DNA from: Cochleicola gelatinilyticus
Lineage (GTDB): Bacteria; Bacteroidota; Bacteroidia; Flavobacteriales; Flavobacteriaceae
DNA length: 64,000 bases
Direction: 5' to 3'
Assembly (NCBI RefSeq): GCF_001637325.1
Contig: NZ_LRXL01000045.1
Span: 310,001-374,000 of the forward strand
Both the position numbers and the translations under genes were made by a program. Of the stretch, positions 34,158-44,206 are shown piece by piece. Every line of letters begins with the position of its first letter. The stretch's first letter is position 1. The notes beneath the pieces were generated by a model that was given only the letters and a program-made list of their open reading frames with translations, searched no databases and was not told the DNA's origin.

Positions 34158-35963
34158 ATGGCAACAGAAACAGTAAACAAAGACATTCTTCGCGGAGGAC
34201 AATTCTTAGTGAAAGAAACCGATTGTAATGATATCTTCACACCAGAAGATTTTAATGAAGAACAACGGATGATGAAAGAAGCAGTGATGGAATTTAACGA
34301 TCGAGAGATTGTTGCAAATCGCGAACGTTTTGAAGCAAAAGATTATGCACTTACCGAAGAGGTCATGCGAAAAGCAGGAGAACTTGGTTTTCTAAGTGTT
34401 GCTGTACCTGAAGAATTCGGAGGTATGGGAATGGGATTCGTTTCTACAGTATTAACTTGTGATTATATCTCTAGTGGTACAGGATCTTTTTCTACCGCAT
34501 TTGGAGCTCACACAGGAATTGGTACGATGCCAATTACTCTCTACGGAAACGAAGAACAAAAAAAGAAATATGTTCCTAAATTAGCTAGTGGTGAATGGTT
34601 TGGTGCTTATTGCCTTACAGAACCAGGAGCGGGAAGTGATGCTAACAGTGGGAAAACTAAAGCAGTATTATCTGAGGATGGGAAACATTACCTTATCAGC
34701 GGACAAAAAATGTGGATTTCTAATGCAGGATTCTGTAATGTAATGATTGTTTTCGCTCGAATTGAAGATGACAAAAACATTACTGGTTTTATTGTTGAAA
34801 ACGATAAAGACAATGGAATCTCTATGGGAGAGGAAGAACACAAATTAGGAATTCGTGCTTCATCTACACGTCAAGTATTTTTTAACGATACAAAGGTTCC
34901 TGTGGAGAACATGCTTTCAACAAGAGGAAACGGATTTAAGATTGCAATGAATGCTTTAAATGTAGGGCGCATTAAACTAGCGGCTGCATGTCTTGATTCT
35001 CAGCGACGTGTTACTTCTACAGCGACCCAATATGCTAACGAGCGTAAGCAGTTCGACACACCAATTGCATCTTTTGGAGCGATAAAAAGCAAGATTGCAG
35101 AAATGGCGACTAATGCCTTTGTGGGCGAATCGGCAACGTATCGTGCAGCTAAGAATATCGAAGACCGAATTAACATTCGTATTTCTGAAGGGAACTCACA
35201 TCAAGAAGCAGAATTAAAAGGTGTTGAAGAATATGCTATTGAATGTTCTATTCTAAAAGTAGCCGTTTCTGAAGACATTCAGAACTGTGCTGATGAAGGA
35301 ATTCAAATTTTTGGTGGAATGGGCTTTTCTGAAGATACCCCGATGGAAGCCGCATGGAGAGATGCACGTATCGCTCGTATCTACGAAGGTACTAATGAGA
35401 TTAACAGAATGCTTGCCGTTGGTATGTTAGTGAAAAAAGGAATGAAAGGTCATGTGGATCTTTTAGGTCCTGCACAAGCAGTAGCTTCAGAGTTGACTGG
35501 AATTCCATCATTCGATACGCCAGATTATTCCGAAGTACTGTCAGAAGAGAAGGAAATGATCGCTAAACTGAAAAAAGTATTTTTAATGGTGGCAGGTGCA
35601 GCCGTACAAAAATACGGACCAGATCTTGAAGAACACCAAATGATGTTATTAGCGGCGTCGAACATTCTTATTGAAATTTACATGGCAGAAAGTGCAATTC
35701 TTCGTGCAGAGAAGAGTAGTAAAAATGGAGCAGACAATGCAGAATATCAAATCGCAATGGCTCAATTATATCTGTACAACGCTGTAGATATTGTAGATAC
35801 TAAAGCTAAAATGGCAATTATTTCTTTTGCTGAAGGTGATGAGCAACGTATGATGTTAATGGGACTTAAACGTTTTACTAAATATCAGAACATGCCAAAT
35901 ATCGTTGGGCTACGTAACAAAATTGCAGAAAAAGTAACGGAAGAAAATAAATATCCCTTCTAG
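34158..35963 (+). CDS. Acyl-CoA dehydrogenase family protein (long form)
   Basis: A 601-residue FAD enzyme for the first oxidation step. The standard fold covers residues about 30-410: YCLTEPGAGSDANSG and KMWISNAGFCNVMIVFARIE (flavin-contact loops), GRIKLAAACLDSQRRV, and ARIYEGTNEINRMLAVGM with the catalytic Glu in the YEGTNEI segment. A further about 190-residue C-terminal domain gives the long, VLCAD-like layout. It is the last gene of the operon. The terminator at 35989-36024 follows it. Confidence 0.94.
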   Translation: MATETVNKDILRGGQFLVKETDCNDIFTPEDFNEEQRMMKEAVMEFNDREIVANRERFEAKDYALTEEVMRKAGELGFLSVAVPEEFGGMGMGFVSTVLTCDYISSGTGSFSTAFGAHTGIGTMPITLYGNEEQKKKYVPKLASGEWFGAYCLTEPGAGSDANSGKTKAVLSEDGKHYLISGQKMWISNAGFCNVMIVFARIEDDKNITGFIVENDKDNGISMGEEEHKLGIRASSTRQVFFNDTKVPVENMLSTRGNGFKIAMNALNVGRIKLAAACLDSQRRVTSTATQYANERKQFDTPIASFGAIKSKIAEMATNAFVGESATYRAAKNIEDRINIRISEGNSHQEAELKGVEEYAIECSILKVAVSEDIQNCADEGIQIFGGMGFSEDTPMEAAWRDARIARIYEGTNEINRMLAVGMLVKKGMKGHVDLLGPAQAVASELTGIPSFDTPDYSEVLSEEKEMIAKLKKVFLMVAGAAVQKYGPDLEEHQMMLLAASNILIEIYMAESAILRAEKSSKNGADNAEYQIAMAQLYLYNAVDIVDTKAKMAIISFAEGDEQRMMLMGLKRFTKYQNMPNIVGLRNKIAEKVTEENKYPF

Positions 35964-35988
35964 CGGATTCCCCACAAAATCTTTCTTA

Positions 35989-36024
35989 ATACCTCATGAT
36001 TTTTATAAATCATGGGGTATTTTT
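35989..36024 (+). terminator. Terminator of the beta-oxidation operon
   Basis: AATACCTCATGATTT pairs with AAATCATGGGGTATT with one mismatch, followed by TTTTT. Confidence 0.88.
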
Positions 36025-36086
36025 ACAACAGCTCTTTTGGAATGAACTTTGTACCGTTCGTATTAATTTAAAATCGTATTTTTTTC

Positions 36087-36950
36087 ATGATAAAATTACT
36101 TTCATTTCTACTATTTAGTTCATCGCTGATGGTATTTGCTCAACCCAATACCGAAGTATATCTTATGGATATTACTTCAAACGATGAGAGAATTTCTCTT
36201 CAAAATTTTAAAAATATATCACAAAATCCTGGCTACGATAGTCAGCCCTCTTTTGCCTTCAATTACCTGTTGTATGCAGGTTCCAATGACGGACAAACAG
36301 AAATTAAAGGATATGAGCTTCGGGAAGGAGTCACCGTTCGTTTTAACAAACCTACACTTGGCGGAGAGTTCTCGCCACAATTAATTCCTAATGACAGTCA
36401 ATTTGCCGCCGTACGTCTCGATACCACCGGACTACAACGTTTGTATTATTACAGCACCGCAGGAGACTCAAAACTCATTCTACCCGATGCTCCCGTGGCC
36501 TATTTTTCTTTCTATAACAAAGAAATAGTTTTGGCTTCCATTCTATCAGACGATGAGTTAGATCTTGTTTTATATAATCTCACTACCAATTCAGCAGATA
36601 CAATTATTGAGAATTCAGGTCGGTCCATTCACAACATTCCAAACAAAGAAGCAATGAGTTATACCGTTGTAAATGAAGAAGGAAATTACGACGTATTTCA
36701 GTTAGATATGAAAACAAAAGAAAGTTTTTTTATCTGTCAATTACCTATCGGAATCCAAGACCATACTTGGCTGGATTCAAATAGGTTACTCATAGGAAGT
36801 ACTAACAAACTATATGTATACGACACTTTTGAAGGCTCAGAATGGAAAGAAATAGTAGACCTCTCCTCCTATCCCATCACAGACATCACCCGCCTTGCTG
36901 TCGATGAGTCAGGTAAAAAACTAGCACTCGTCGCAATGCCTGTTGAATAA
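36087..36950 (+). CDS. Exported TolB-like beta-propeller protein
   Basis: A 287-residue protein with a Sec signal (MIKLLSFLLFSSSLMVFAQ). The rest reads as WD40/TolB-like propeller blades (GYDSQPSFAFNYLLYAGSNDG, GGEFSPQLIPNDSQFAAVR, LDSNRLLIGSTNKLYVYDT, ITRLAVDESGKKLALVAM). Such proteins usually mediate contacts in the periplasm. It is followed after 60 bp by an exported M28 peptidase gene and then an M1 peptidase gene, all on the same strand, so the three may be co-transcribed. Confidence 0.85.
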   Translation: MIKLLSFLLFSSSLMVFAQPNTEVYLMDITSNDERISLQNFKNISQNPGYDSQPSFAFNYLLYAGSNDGQTEIKGYELREGVTVRFNKPTLGGEFSPQLIPNDSQFAAVRLDTTGLQRLYYYSTAGDSKLILPDAPVAYFSFYNKEIVLASILSDDELDLVLYNLTTNSADTIIENSGRSIHNIPNKEAMSYTVVNEEGNYDVFQLDMKTKESFFICQLPIGIQDHTWLDSNRLLIGSTNKLYVYDTFEGSEWKEIVDLSSYPITDITRLAVDESGKKLALVAMPVE

Positions 36951-37010
36951 ATTTTAAAAATTACATTTAGAACTATTCTTTTCCTTAATTTTAGTGCTTA
37001 ACTCTACACA

Positions 37011-38339
37011 ATGAAAGTACATTTTCTTTTAGCATTTCTTTTTTCTGGTGTATTATGGTCACAAACCGATACACGTATTTACGAAATAATAAATGCAATT
37101 TCTTCGGAAAGAATTGAAGCCGATATTACTAAACTGGCTGGCTTTGGCACCCGAAATACTTTTAGTGACACCATTAGTGAAACCAGAGGCATTGGTGCAG
37201 CACGACGTTGGATTAAATCTGAATTTGAAAAAATTTCAAAGGATTGTGGAGATTGTCTAAATGTTTTTACACAAAGAGATTTGGTAAAAGCAGAAGGAAA
37301 CAGACGCATTCCAAAAGACACTTGGATTGTAAATGTAGTAGCAATTCAAAAAGGCACCACACATCCTAACCGATACATTATTATGAGCGGTGATATCGAT
37401 TCCCGAAACAGTGATGGGAGTGATTTTACAAAAGATGCTCCTGGAGCTAACGATAATGCCAGTGGAATGGCTGGTGCTATAGAAGCTGCAAGAGTTTTAA
37501 GTAATTATAAATTTGAAAGCAGCATCATCTACCTTGGCTTAAGTGGAGAAGAACAAGGGCTTTTTGGAGGAAAAGGATTCGCCGATCATGCAAAAGAAAA
37601 AGGATGGGAAATTATAGGCGTTCTTAACAACGACATGATTGGAAATATTAAAGGTGTAGATGGGATAATCAGCAATACAGATTTTAGAATCTTTAGTGAA
37701 CCCGTACCTCCTACCGAAACCGAACAAGAACGCAATGCCCGAAGGTTTTACGGAGGAGAAGTAGACGGAAATTCACGCCAATTGGCACGGTATGTTTATA
37801 AAACCACCAAAACCTACATGCCCGAAATGAACCCTATGATGATCTACCGATTAGATCGTTTTGGAAGAGGTGGACATCACAGACCTTTTAATGATTTGGG
37901 ATATGCGGGAATCCGTATTATGGAAGCACACGAAAACTATACCCAACAACACCAAGACCTACGTACAGAAAACGGAATTGAATACGGAGATAAATTAAAG
38001 TTCGTGAATTTCGATTACGCTAAAAAATTAACCGCTGTAAATGCAATCACGATGGCAAGCCTTGCATGGGCACCTCCTGCCCCAACAAAAGTAGCGATCG
38101 GTGGTATTGTAGCACCATCCGCAAAATTAAAATGGGATAAAGTTCCCGGTGCCGTAGGATATAAAATTTATTGGCGAGATACCACATCACCTACATGGGA
38201 TCACAGTCGCTTTGTGGGAGATGTTTCAGAATTTACACTCGATGGAATTGTAATCGATAATTATTTCTTCGGAATAGCTGCCATAGGTAAAGATGGACAC
38301 GAAAGTACGGTAGTATTCCCCAATTCTATATTCAGATAA
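37011..38339 (+). CDS. Secreted M28-family aminopeptidase with fibronectin-type tail
   Basis: A 442-residue exported zinc peptidase (signal MKVHFLLAFLFSGVLWSQ). The M28 domain covers residues about 30-345: MSGDIDSRNSDG, PGANDNASGMAGAIEAARVL (Asp148, bridging metal), GLSGEEQGLFGG (Glu180/181, general base and ligand) and HHRPFND near 290. The usual first zinc ligand His in a GxHxDS motif appears as Asp128 (SGDIDS). Residues about 350-440 look like an Fn3-like domain (KLKWDKVPGAVGYKIYWRD). No T9SS sorting tail is visible. It would trim N-terminal residues from peptides. Confidence 0.9.
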   Translation: MKVHFLLAFLFSGVLWSQTDTRIYEIINAISSERIEADITKLAGFGTRNTFSDTISETRGIGAARRWIKSEFEKISKDCGDCLNVFTQRDLVKAEGNRRIPKDTWIVNVVAIQKGTTHPNRYIIMSGDIDSRNSDGSDFTKDAPGANDNASGMAGAIEAARVLSNYKFESSIIYLGLSGEEQGLFGGKGFADHAKEKGWEIIGVLNNDMIGNIKGVDGIISNTDFRIFSEPVPPTETEQERNARRFYGGEVDGNSRQLARYVYKTTKTYMPEMNPMMIYRLDRFGRGGHHRPFNDLGYAGIRIMEAHENYTQQHQDLRTENGIEYGDKLKFVNFDYAKKLTAVNAITMASLAWAPPAPTKVAIGGIVAPSAKLKWDKVPGAVGYKIYWRDTTSPTWDHSRFVGDVSEFTLDGIVIDNYFFGIAAIGKDGHESTVVFPNSIFR

Positions 38340-38377
38340 AACAGACTCCTAGCAATTAAAAAAATCTCACGTATAGC

Positions 38378-40003
38378 ATGAAACAAATTAATATTTTATT
38401 TTTCTTTATCCTGTTTACCTCCATTACTGTAGCACAGGAATTTACCAAAGCCGATCATCTAAAAGGTGCTGTTACACCAGAGCGTGCTTGGTGGGATCTT
38501 ACACATTACGACCTTAACGTTACGGTAGAGCCTGAAAAACAATTTATACACGGAACAAATACAGTTGCCTACACAGTTATAGAGACCGAAAAAGTAATGC
38601 AGATCGATCTTCAAGAACCTATGACGATCGATAAGGTAGAACAAAACGGAAAAAAACTGAAAGTAAAATCAAAAGGAAATGCTCACTTTATTAAACTAAA
38701 CGAAAAACAGAAAAAAGGAGCAGAAATGAAGCTCACTATTCACTTTTCTGGAAAACCCAAAGTAGCGGTACGAGCTCCTTGGGACGGCGGATTTACTTGG
38801 GCAAAAGATGCCAATGGCAATCCATTTATTGCTACTGCAAATCAAGGAATAGGTGCAAGTGTTTGGTGGCCAAACAAAGATCACCCAAGCGATGAACCCG
38901 ATAACGGAGTGTTAATTTCAGTAACTACGCCAAGTAATTTAATGAATGTTTCTAATGGTCGGTTGGTACAAGAAATCGATAATGGTGACACTAAAACGTG
39001 GGTTTGGAAAGTAGTTAATCCAATAAACAATTACGGAGTAAATATTAATATTGGAGATTATGTGCATTTCGGGGAGACCTATGAAGGGCTCAAAGGCGAT
39101 TTAGACATGGATTATTATGTCCTCAGAGATAATTTAGAAGCGGCGAAACAACAATTCGAACAAGCCCCAATGATGATGAGAGCTTTCGAATACTGGTTTG
39201 GTCCCTACCCTTTTTACGAAGATAGTTTTAAATTAGTAGAGGTGCCTTATCTGGGTATGGAACACCAAAGTAGTGTGACCTACGGAAATAAATTTCAAAA
39301 TGGTTATTTAGGTACCGACCTTTCCGATACCGGTTGGGGGCTGCGATTCGATTTTATTATTGTTCATGAAGCAGGGCACGAGTGGTTTGCCAATAATATT
39401 ACCAATAAAGATGTAGCAGATATGTGGATTCACGAAGGATTTACAGCGTATTCAGAAAATCTATTTCTCAATTATCACTTTAGTGAAGAAGCTGCCAGCG
39501 AATATGTAATAGGAACACGAGCGCGTATCGCCAACGATCGTCCTATAATTGGCACATACAATGTAGATCACGAAGGTAGTAGCGACATGTATTATAAAGG
39601 AGCGAACATGCTTCACACACTACGACAGGTTGTTAATGACGATAAAAAATGGCGGGAAATACTTCGCGGACTCAACTCGGATTTTTACCATCAAACAGTA
39701 ACAACGCAACAGATAGAAAATTACATTAGTGAAAAATCGGGACTAAAACTTTCTGCATTCTTTAATCAATATCTACGTAGCACTTTAATTCCAAAAATTG
39801 AATTTACTTCGGAAGGAAACACGGTTCGTTTCAGATATACCGATACTGTTGAAGGGTTTGAAATGCCTGTAATTGCTCTAATAAACGGGACTGAAGAATG
39901 GATTACTCCATCTTCAGAATGGCAAACTACTACGTTTGAAGCTTCCGTAGAAAGTTTTAAAATAAAAGATGATTTTTATGTAAATTCAGAAGAAGTGGAA
40001 TAG
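38378..40003 (+). CDS. Exported M1-family metallopeptidase
   Basis: A 541-residue aminopeptidase-N-like enzyme with a Sec signal (first 18 residues, ending TVAQ). The zinc site is complete: His330-Glu331-Ala-Gly-His334 and Glu353 in WIHEGFTAYSE; the substrate-binding motif is LGMEHQSSVTYG. It is shorter than E. coli PepN (870), lacking the large C-terminal helical domain, as in leukotriene-A4-hydrolase-like bacterial forms. It follows the M28 gene by 38 bp; together they suggest extracytoplasmic peptide breakdown. Confidence 0.93.
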   Translation: MKQINILFFFILFTSITVAQEFTKADHLKGAVTPERAWWDLTHYDLNVTVEPEKQFIHGTNTVAYTVIETEKVMQIDLQEPMTIDKVEQNGKKLKVKSKGNAHFIKLNEKQKKGAEMKLTIHFSGKPKVAVRAPWDGGFTWAKDANGNPFIATANQGIGASVWWPNKDHPSDEPDNGVLISVTTPSNLMNVSNGRLVQEIDNGDTKTWVWKVVNPINNYGVNINIGDYVHFGETYEGLKGDLDMDYYVLRDNLEAAKQQFEQAPMMMRAFEYWFGPYPFYEDSFKLVEVPYLGMEHQSSVTYGNKFQNGYLGTDLSDTGWGLRFDFIIVHEAGHEWFANNITNKDVADMWIHEGFTAYSENLFLNYHFSEEAASEYVIGTRARIANDRPIIGTYNVDHEGSSDMYYKGANMLHTLRQVVNDDKKWREILRGLNSDFYHQTVTTQQIENYISEKSGLKLSAFFNQYLRSTLIPKIEFTSEGNTVRFRYTDTVEGFEMPVIALINGTEEWITPSSEWQTTTFEASVESFKIKDDFYVNSEEVE

Positions 40004-40040
40004 TCACACTTCCGAAGAAAATGAATAAATAAAAGTAAAT

Positions 40041-40610
40041 GTGGAAAAACCTGAACTCTATTTTCCAACTGCCAATGAGTGGCGAAAATGGTTAGCCGAA
40101 AATCATAGTGACTATCCACAAGGGGGTTATTTAATTTTTTATAAAGTAGCACACGAAACTCCTTCCATGCGTTGGGAGGAAGCTGTTAAGGTTGCCATTT
40201 GTTATGGCTGGATCGATAGTACCGTAAAAAACTTGGGAGATGGAAAAAGACGTCAGTATTTCTGCCCGAGGAATCCGAAAAGTACTTGGAGCGCCCTCAA
40301 TAAAAAATATGTCGAAGCACTCGAAGCCGAAGGATTGATTCATAAAAAGGGGTATGAAGTTATCAACATCGCCAAAGAAACCGGTACTTGGAGTGCGATG
40401 AACGATGTAGAGAAGGGTATTATTCCTAAAGATCTTCAAAAAGCTTTTAACAACAATCAACGTGCCTTTAAAAACTTTCAGTCATTTTCTCCCAGTTATC
40501 GAAAAAGCTATCTAAGTTGGTTGCATAGTGCCAAACGAGAAACAACAAGAGCCAAGCGTATTTCAGAAATTATTCAACTTTGTGATCAAGGCATTAAATC
40601 AAGATCGTGA
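40041..40610 (+). CDS. YdeI-like bacteriocin-protection family protein
   Basis: A 189-residue cytoplasmic protein. It starts with GTG at 40041 (MEKPELYFPTANEWRKWLAE); the motifs AVKVAICYGWIDSTVK, DGKRRQYFCPRNPKSTWSALNKKYV and YRKSYLSWLHSAKRETTRAKRI are typical of the YdeI/OmpD-associated family. The biochemical function is unknown; homologues were linked to bacteriocin resistance. The start is 38 bp after the M1 gene, so it may belong to that transcript. Confidence 0.85.
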   Translation: MEKPELYFPTANEWRKWLAENHSDYPQGGYLIFYKVAHETPSMRWEEAVKVAICYGWIDSTVKNLGDGKRRQYFCPRNPKSTWSALNKKYVEALEAEGLIHKKGYEVINIAKETGTWSAMNDVEKGIIPKDLQKAFNNNQRAFKNFQSFSPSYRKSYLSWLHSAKRETTRAKRISEIIQLCDQGIKSRS

Positions 40611-40645
40611 AATCCTCGTTTCAGTAATAACATGAGATAAATGTG

Positions 40646-40653
40646 TATCTTTA
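40646..40653 (+). promoter_or_regulatory. Possible -7 box of the amidohydrolase gene
   Basis: TATCTTTA differs from TAnnTTTG at the last base; it lies 22 bp upstream of ATG 40676. Confidence 0.35.
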
Positions 40654-40675
40654 GCCTTCAACTATACTCACAACC

Positions 40676-43600
40676 ATGTTACGAATTACCTTCCTAATTG
40701 CCCTGTTTATTTCGGGTCTTACCTTCGCTCAGAAAAAAGATAAAACTAAAAAAGAAGACGTTAAATGGGATGTTTCAAATCCCGGAAAAGAATTTAACTA
40801 TAAAACACATTCCTTTTCTACCGAAGAAGGCACGTGGATGAATCTAGATGTAAGTCCGGACGGACAAACCATAGTATTCGATCTTTTGGGAGATATTTAT
40901 ACGATTCCCATTACTGGAGGAAAAGCAAAAAAACTACGAACTGGAATTCCTTTTGAAGTACAGCCGCGTTTCAGCCCAGACGGAAAGTACATTTCTTTTA
41001 CCAGTGATGCTGGTGGCGGTGATAATATTTGGATCATGAACGCCGACGGAAGCAACGCCGAACAACGAACCAAAGAAGATTTTAGATTATTAAATAATGC
41101 ATTCTGGATGCCAGACGGCAATTATTTCGTAGCACGCAAGCACTTCACGTCCGGAAGAAGTCTGGGAGCTGGTGAGATCTGGCAATACCACCGAACTGGA
41201 GGAAGTGGAATTCAATTAACTGAGCGCAAGAACGATCAACAGGATGTAAATGAACCTGTTATATCTTCAGACGGAAAATATCTCTATTACAGCGAAGACA
41301 TGTATCCAGGAGGCTCGTTTCAGTATAATAAAAATCCGAACAGCCAGATCTATGTAATTAAACGCTATAGCTTCGAAGACGGCACAACCGAAACCATTAC
41401 AGGAGGCCCTGGAAGTGCTGCAAGACCTACGCTTTCTCCCGACGACTCCAAGCTTGCTTTTATAAAAAGAGTTCGTGAAAAAAGTGTGTTGTACGTGCAT
41501 GATTTAGAAAGTGGTACAGAAATGCCTATCTACGACGAACTTAGTAAGGACCAAATGGAAGCTTGGGCAATTTTTGGCGTATATCCTAATTTCGATTGGT
41601 TGCCTAATAATCGCGACGTGGTCTTTTGGAGTAAAGGAAAAATTCATAAAATTAATTCTGAAACCCTTGATGTGACCAACATTCCTTTTTCCGTAGATGT
41701 GAAAATTGACATCGCAGAAACCGTTCACTTCAACAATCCCATTGATTCTGAAACAGTTACCCCGAAAGTTATTCGTCATTTAATAACCGCTCCTAATGGA
41801 AAATTTGTTATCTTTAATGCAGTTGGACATCTTTGGAAAAAAGATTTACCTAACGGAAAACCTCTGAGACTAACTACCGGCACCGATTTTGAATTCGAAC
41901 CGGTCCTATCCCCTAATGGAAGCGAGATCGCTTTCGTTACCTGGAACGATATTGAAAAAGGTGCCATTTTTACGGTGCCAGTTTCAGGAGGAATTCCAAA
42001 AAAAATAACTTCAGAAAAAGGAATATATCGTACTCCCTCCTATGCTCCTAACGGACGCACTCTTGTTTTCAGAAAAGAAAAAGGAAATTCAGATCAAGGT
42101 TTTAGCTTTACAAAGAAGCCTGGAATTTATACCATGAATAATGACGGAAGCAAGGAAACTTTTGTTACTAAAAAAGGGGAATACCCTGTGTTCAGCGCGA
42201 ATGGTAAGCGAATCTTTCTTCAAACAGGAGGTACTTATTTTGGCAATCTCATCAAAAAACTAATTAGTGTTAACCTAAATGGTAACGACGAAAAAGAGCA
42301 TCTTTCTTCTAAATATGCCAATCGTTTGGTACCAAGTCCCGACAATAATTGGATTGCTTTTACCCATTTACATAAAGTCTATGTTGCGCCTTTAGTATTA
42401 AACGGAAAACCTATCGATCTGGATGACGCTTCAAAATCGGTTCCTGTGTCGCAAATTGCAAAAGATGCGGGTATTAATATTCATTGGTCACCCGATAGTA
42501 AAAAAGTACTATGGACGTTAGGGGATGAATATTTTAGTAATGAATTAAAAAATCGCTTCAACTATTTACCGGGTTCCCCCGAAAAAGTTCCAGAACTTAA
42601 TAATACTGGAATAAAAATAGGGCTTACGGTTCCTGCTGACAAACCCTCTGGAAAAATTGCCATAACCAATGCTACGATTATCACGATGGATGGTGACAAA
42701 GTGATTAAAAACGGAACTGTAATTATTAATGGAAATACCATTGAAGCGATCGGAGAAGCAGCGAGCACTCCTGTACCTTCCGATGCCCTTATTGTACCCG
42801 GACTAGGTAAAACGATTATGCCTGGAATGGTCGATGCGCACGCTCATATCGGTGCATTTCGCTACGGATTAACGACACAGCAAAATTGGCAGTTCATGGC
42901 AAATCTTGCATTTGGAGTTACTACAGCACACGATCCTTCTGCAAATACTGAAACTGTTTTTTCTCTTTCAGAATTACAAAAAACGGGAGATCTTGTAGGA
43001 CCCCGACTCTATTCTACCGGATTTATTTTGTACGGTGCCGATGGTGATTTTAAAGCGGTGATCAATGATATTGAAGATGCTCGAAGCAGCATACGACGTA
43101 CCAAAGCATTTGGCGCACAAAGTGTAAAAAGTTACAATCAGCCACGACGTGAACAGCGCCAGCAAGTTATGCAGGCAGCGAGAGAACAAGGCATTAATGT
43201 GGTACCTGAAGGAGGTTCTACTTTTTTCCATAATCTCACGATGATTATTGACGGTCACACGGGAGTTGAACATAACATTCCTGTTGCACCCATATATAAA
43301 GATGTAATTGAACTATGGAAAACAAGTAAGACAGGCTACACTCCTACCCTAATTGTAAATTATGGTGGATTAAATGGGGAATATTACTATTACCAACGAG
43401 ACAATGTATGGGAAAATGAGAAACTATTAACATTCACTCCAAGGAGTATTATCGATAGTCGTTCAAGACACCGAAATATGGCTCCAGATAAAGAATATGA
43501 GAATGGACATGTTTTAGTATCTGAAACTGCAAAACAACTAACAGATGCTGGGGTTAAAGTGAATATGGGCGCCCATGGGCAATTACAGGGCTTAGGAGCC

Positions 43601-43972
43601 CATTGGGAGACTTGGATGCTTGCCGCAGGAGGAATGACTCCCATGGAGGCACTAAAAGCAGCTACCATAAATGCTGCAGAATATATTGGTGCAGGCGACT
43701 ATATTGGATCGTTAAAAAAAGGAAAACTCGCTGATCTTTTAATTTTAAATAATAATCCTTTAGATAATATTGAAAACACCTTAAGTATTGAAAAGGTTTT
43801 AATAAATGGGAGAATGTACGATGCAAACACAATGCATGAAGTGGGTAACCACCCAAAAGAAAGAAAGCCATTCTTCTGGGAACTAAATAGTTACAACAAT
43901 TCTTTTCCGTGGCACCAAGAAAATGTCGGTGAAATGCAACCTGGTTGTGGTTGTAATGTAGGACAACATTAA
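40676..43972 (+). CDS. Exported PD40 beta-propeller / amidohydrolase fusion
   Basis: A 1098-residue protein with a Sec signal (MLRITFLIALFISGLTFAQ). Residues about 40-640 are TolB-type PD40 repeats (EVQPRFSPDGKYISFTSDAG, FEFEPVLSPNGSEIAFVTW, YRTPSYAPNGRTLVFRKEKG). Residues about 655-1070 are an amidohydrolase-fold metal enzyme: GKIAITNATIITMDG, PGMVDAHAHIG (metal HxH near 718), GHTGVEHNIP, NMGAHGQLQGLGAHWET and KKGKLADLLILNNNPL. The C-terminus is Cys/Gly-rich (PGCGCNVGQH). It may degrade peptides or cyclic amides in the periplasm, with the propeller as docking or gating part. The substrate is unknown. Confidence 0.9.
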   Translation: MLRITFLIALFISGLTFAQKKDKTKKEDVKWDVSNPGKEFNYKTHSFSTEEGTWMNLDVSPDGQTIVFDLLGDIYTIPITGGKAKKLRTGIPFEVQPRFSPDGKYISFTSDAGGGDNIWIMNADGSNAEQRTKEDFRLLNNAFWMPDGNYFVARKHFTSGRSLGAGEIWQYHRTGGSGIQLTERKNDQQDVNEPVISSDGKYLYYSEDMYPGGSFQYNKNPNSQIYVIKRYSFEDGTTETITGGPGSAARPTLSPDDSKLAFIKRVREKSVLYVHDLESGTEMPIYDELSKDQMEAWAIFGVYPNFDWLPNNRDVVFWSKGKIHKINSETLDVTNIPFSVDVKIDIAETVHFNNPIDSETVTPKVIRHLITAPNGKFVIFNAVGHLWKKDLPNGKPLRLTTGTDFEFEPVLSPNGSEIAFVTWNDIEKGAIFTVPVSGGIPKKITSEKGIYRTPSYAPNGRTLVFRKEKGNSDQGFSFTKKPGIYTMNNDGSKETFVTKKGEYPVFSANGKRIFLQTGGTYFGNLIKKLISVNLNGNDEKEHLSSKYANRLVPSPDNNWIAFTHLHKVYVAPLVLNGKPIDLDDASKSVPVSQIAKDAGINIHWSPDSKKVLWTLGDEYFSNELKNRFNYLPGSPEKVPELNNTGIKIGLTVPADKPSGKIAITNATIITMDGDKVIKNGTVIINGNTIEAIGEAASTPVPSDALIVPGLGKTIMPGMVDAHAHIGAFRYGLTTQQNWQFMANLAFGVTTAHDPSANTETVFSLSELQKTGDLVGPRLYSTGFILYGADGDFKAVINDIEDARSSIRRTKAFGAQSVKSYNQPRREQRQQVMQAAREQGINVVPEGGSTFFHNLTMIIDGHTGVEHNIPVAPIYKDVIELWKTSKTGYTPTLIVNYGGLNGEYYYYQRDNVWENEKLLTFTPRSIIDSRSRHRNMAPDKEYENGHVLVSETAKQLTDAGVKVNMGAHGQLQGLGAHWETWMLAAGGMTPMEALKAATINAAEYIGAGDYIGSLKKGKLADLLILNNNPLDNIENTLSIEKVLINGRMYDANTMHEVGNHPKERKPFFWELNSYNNSFPWHQENVGEMQPGCGCNVGQH

Positions 43973-44008
43973 TTTGTTAAAGTGTTTTAAACAAAAAAAT
44001 AATTGATA

Positions 44009-44016
44009 TATCTTTA
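44009..44016 (+). promoter_or_regulatory. Possible promoter of the VgrG island
   Basis: TATCTTTA, close to TAnnTTTG, 190 bp before the first gene of the island. It is the only candidate seen in this 234-bp intergenic region. Confidence 0.3.
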
Positions 44017-44206
44017 GGTATTGTTAGACAAAATTAAGGATGTGCATGAATCACACATCATACCTTTTAAAAAAAGTTACCATAATAATCTAATGATACC
44101 CTCATACTCTACATACCGGCAGCCTGCTATGTACGAAGCGTTATAATTAGTGCATAAAAGCATGCCATAACCTTCATATAATTAGTGATTAATTAATCTT
44201 TTTACA

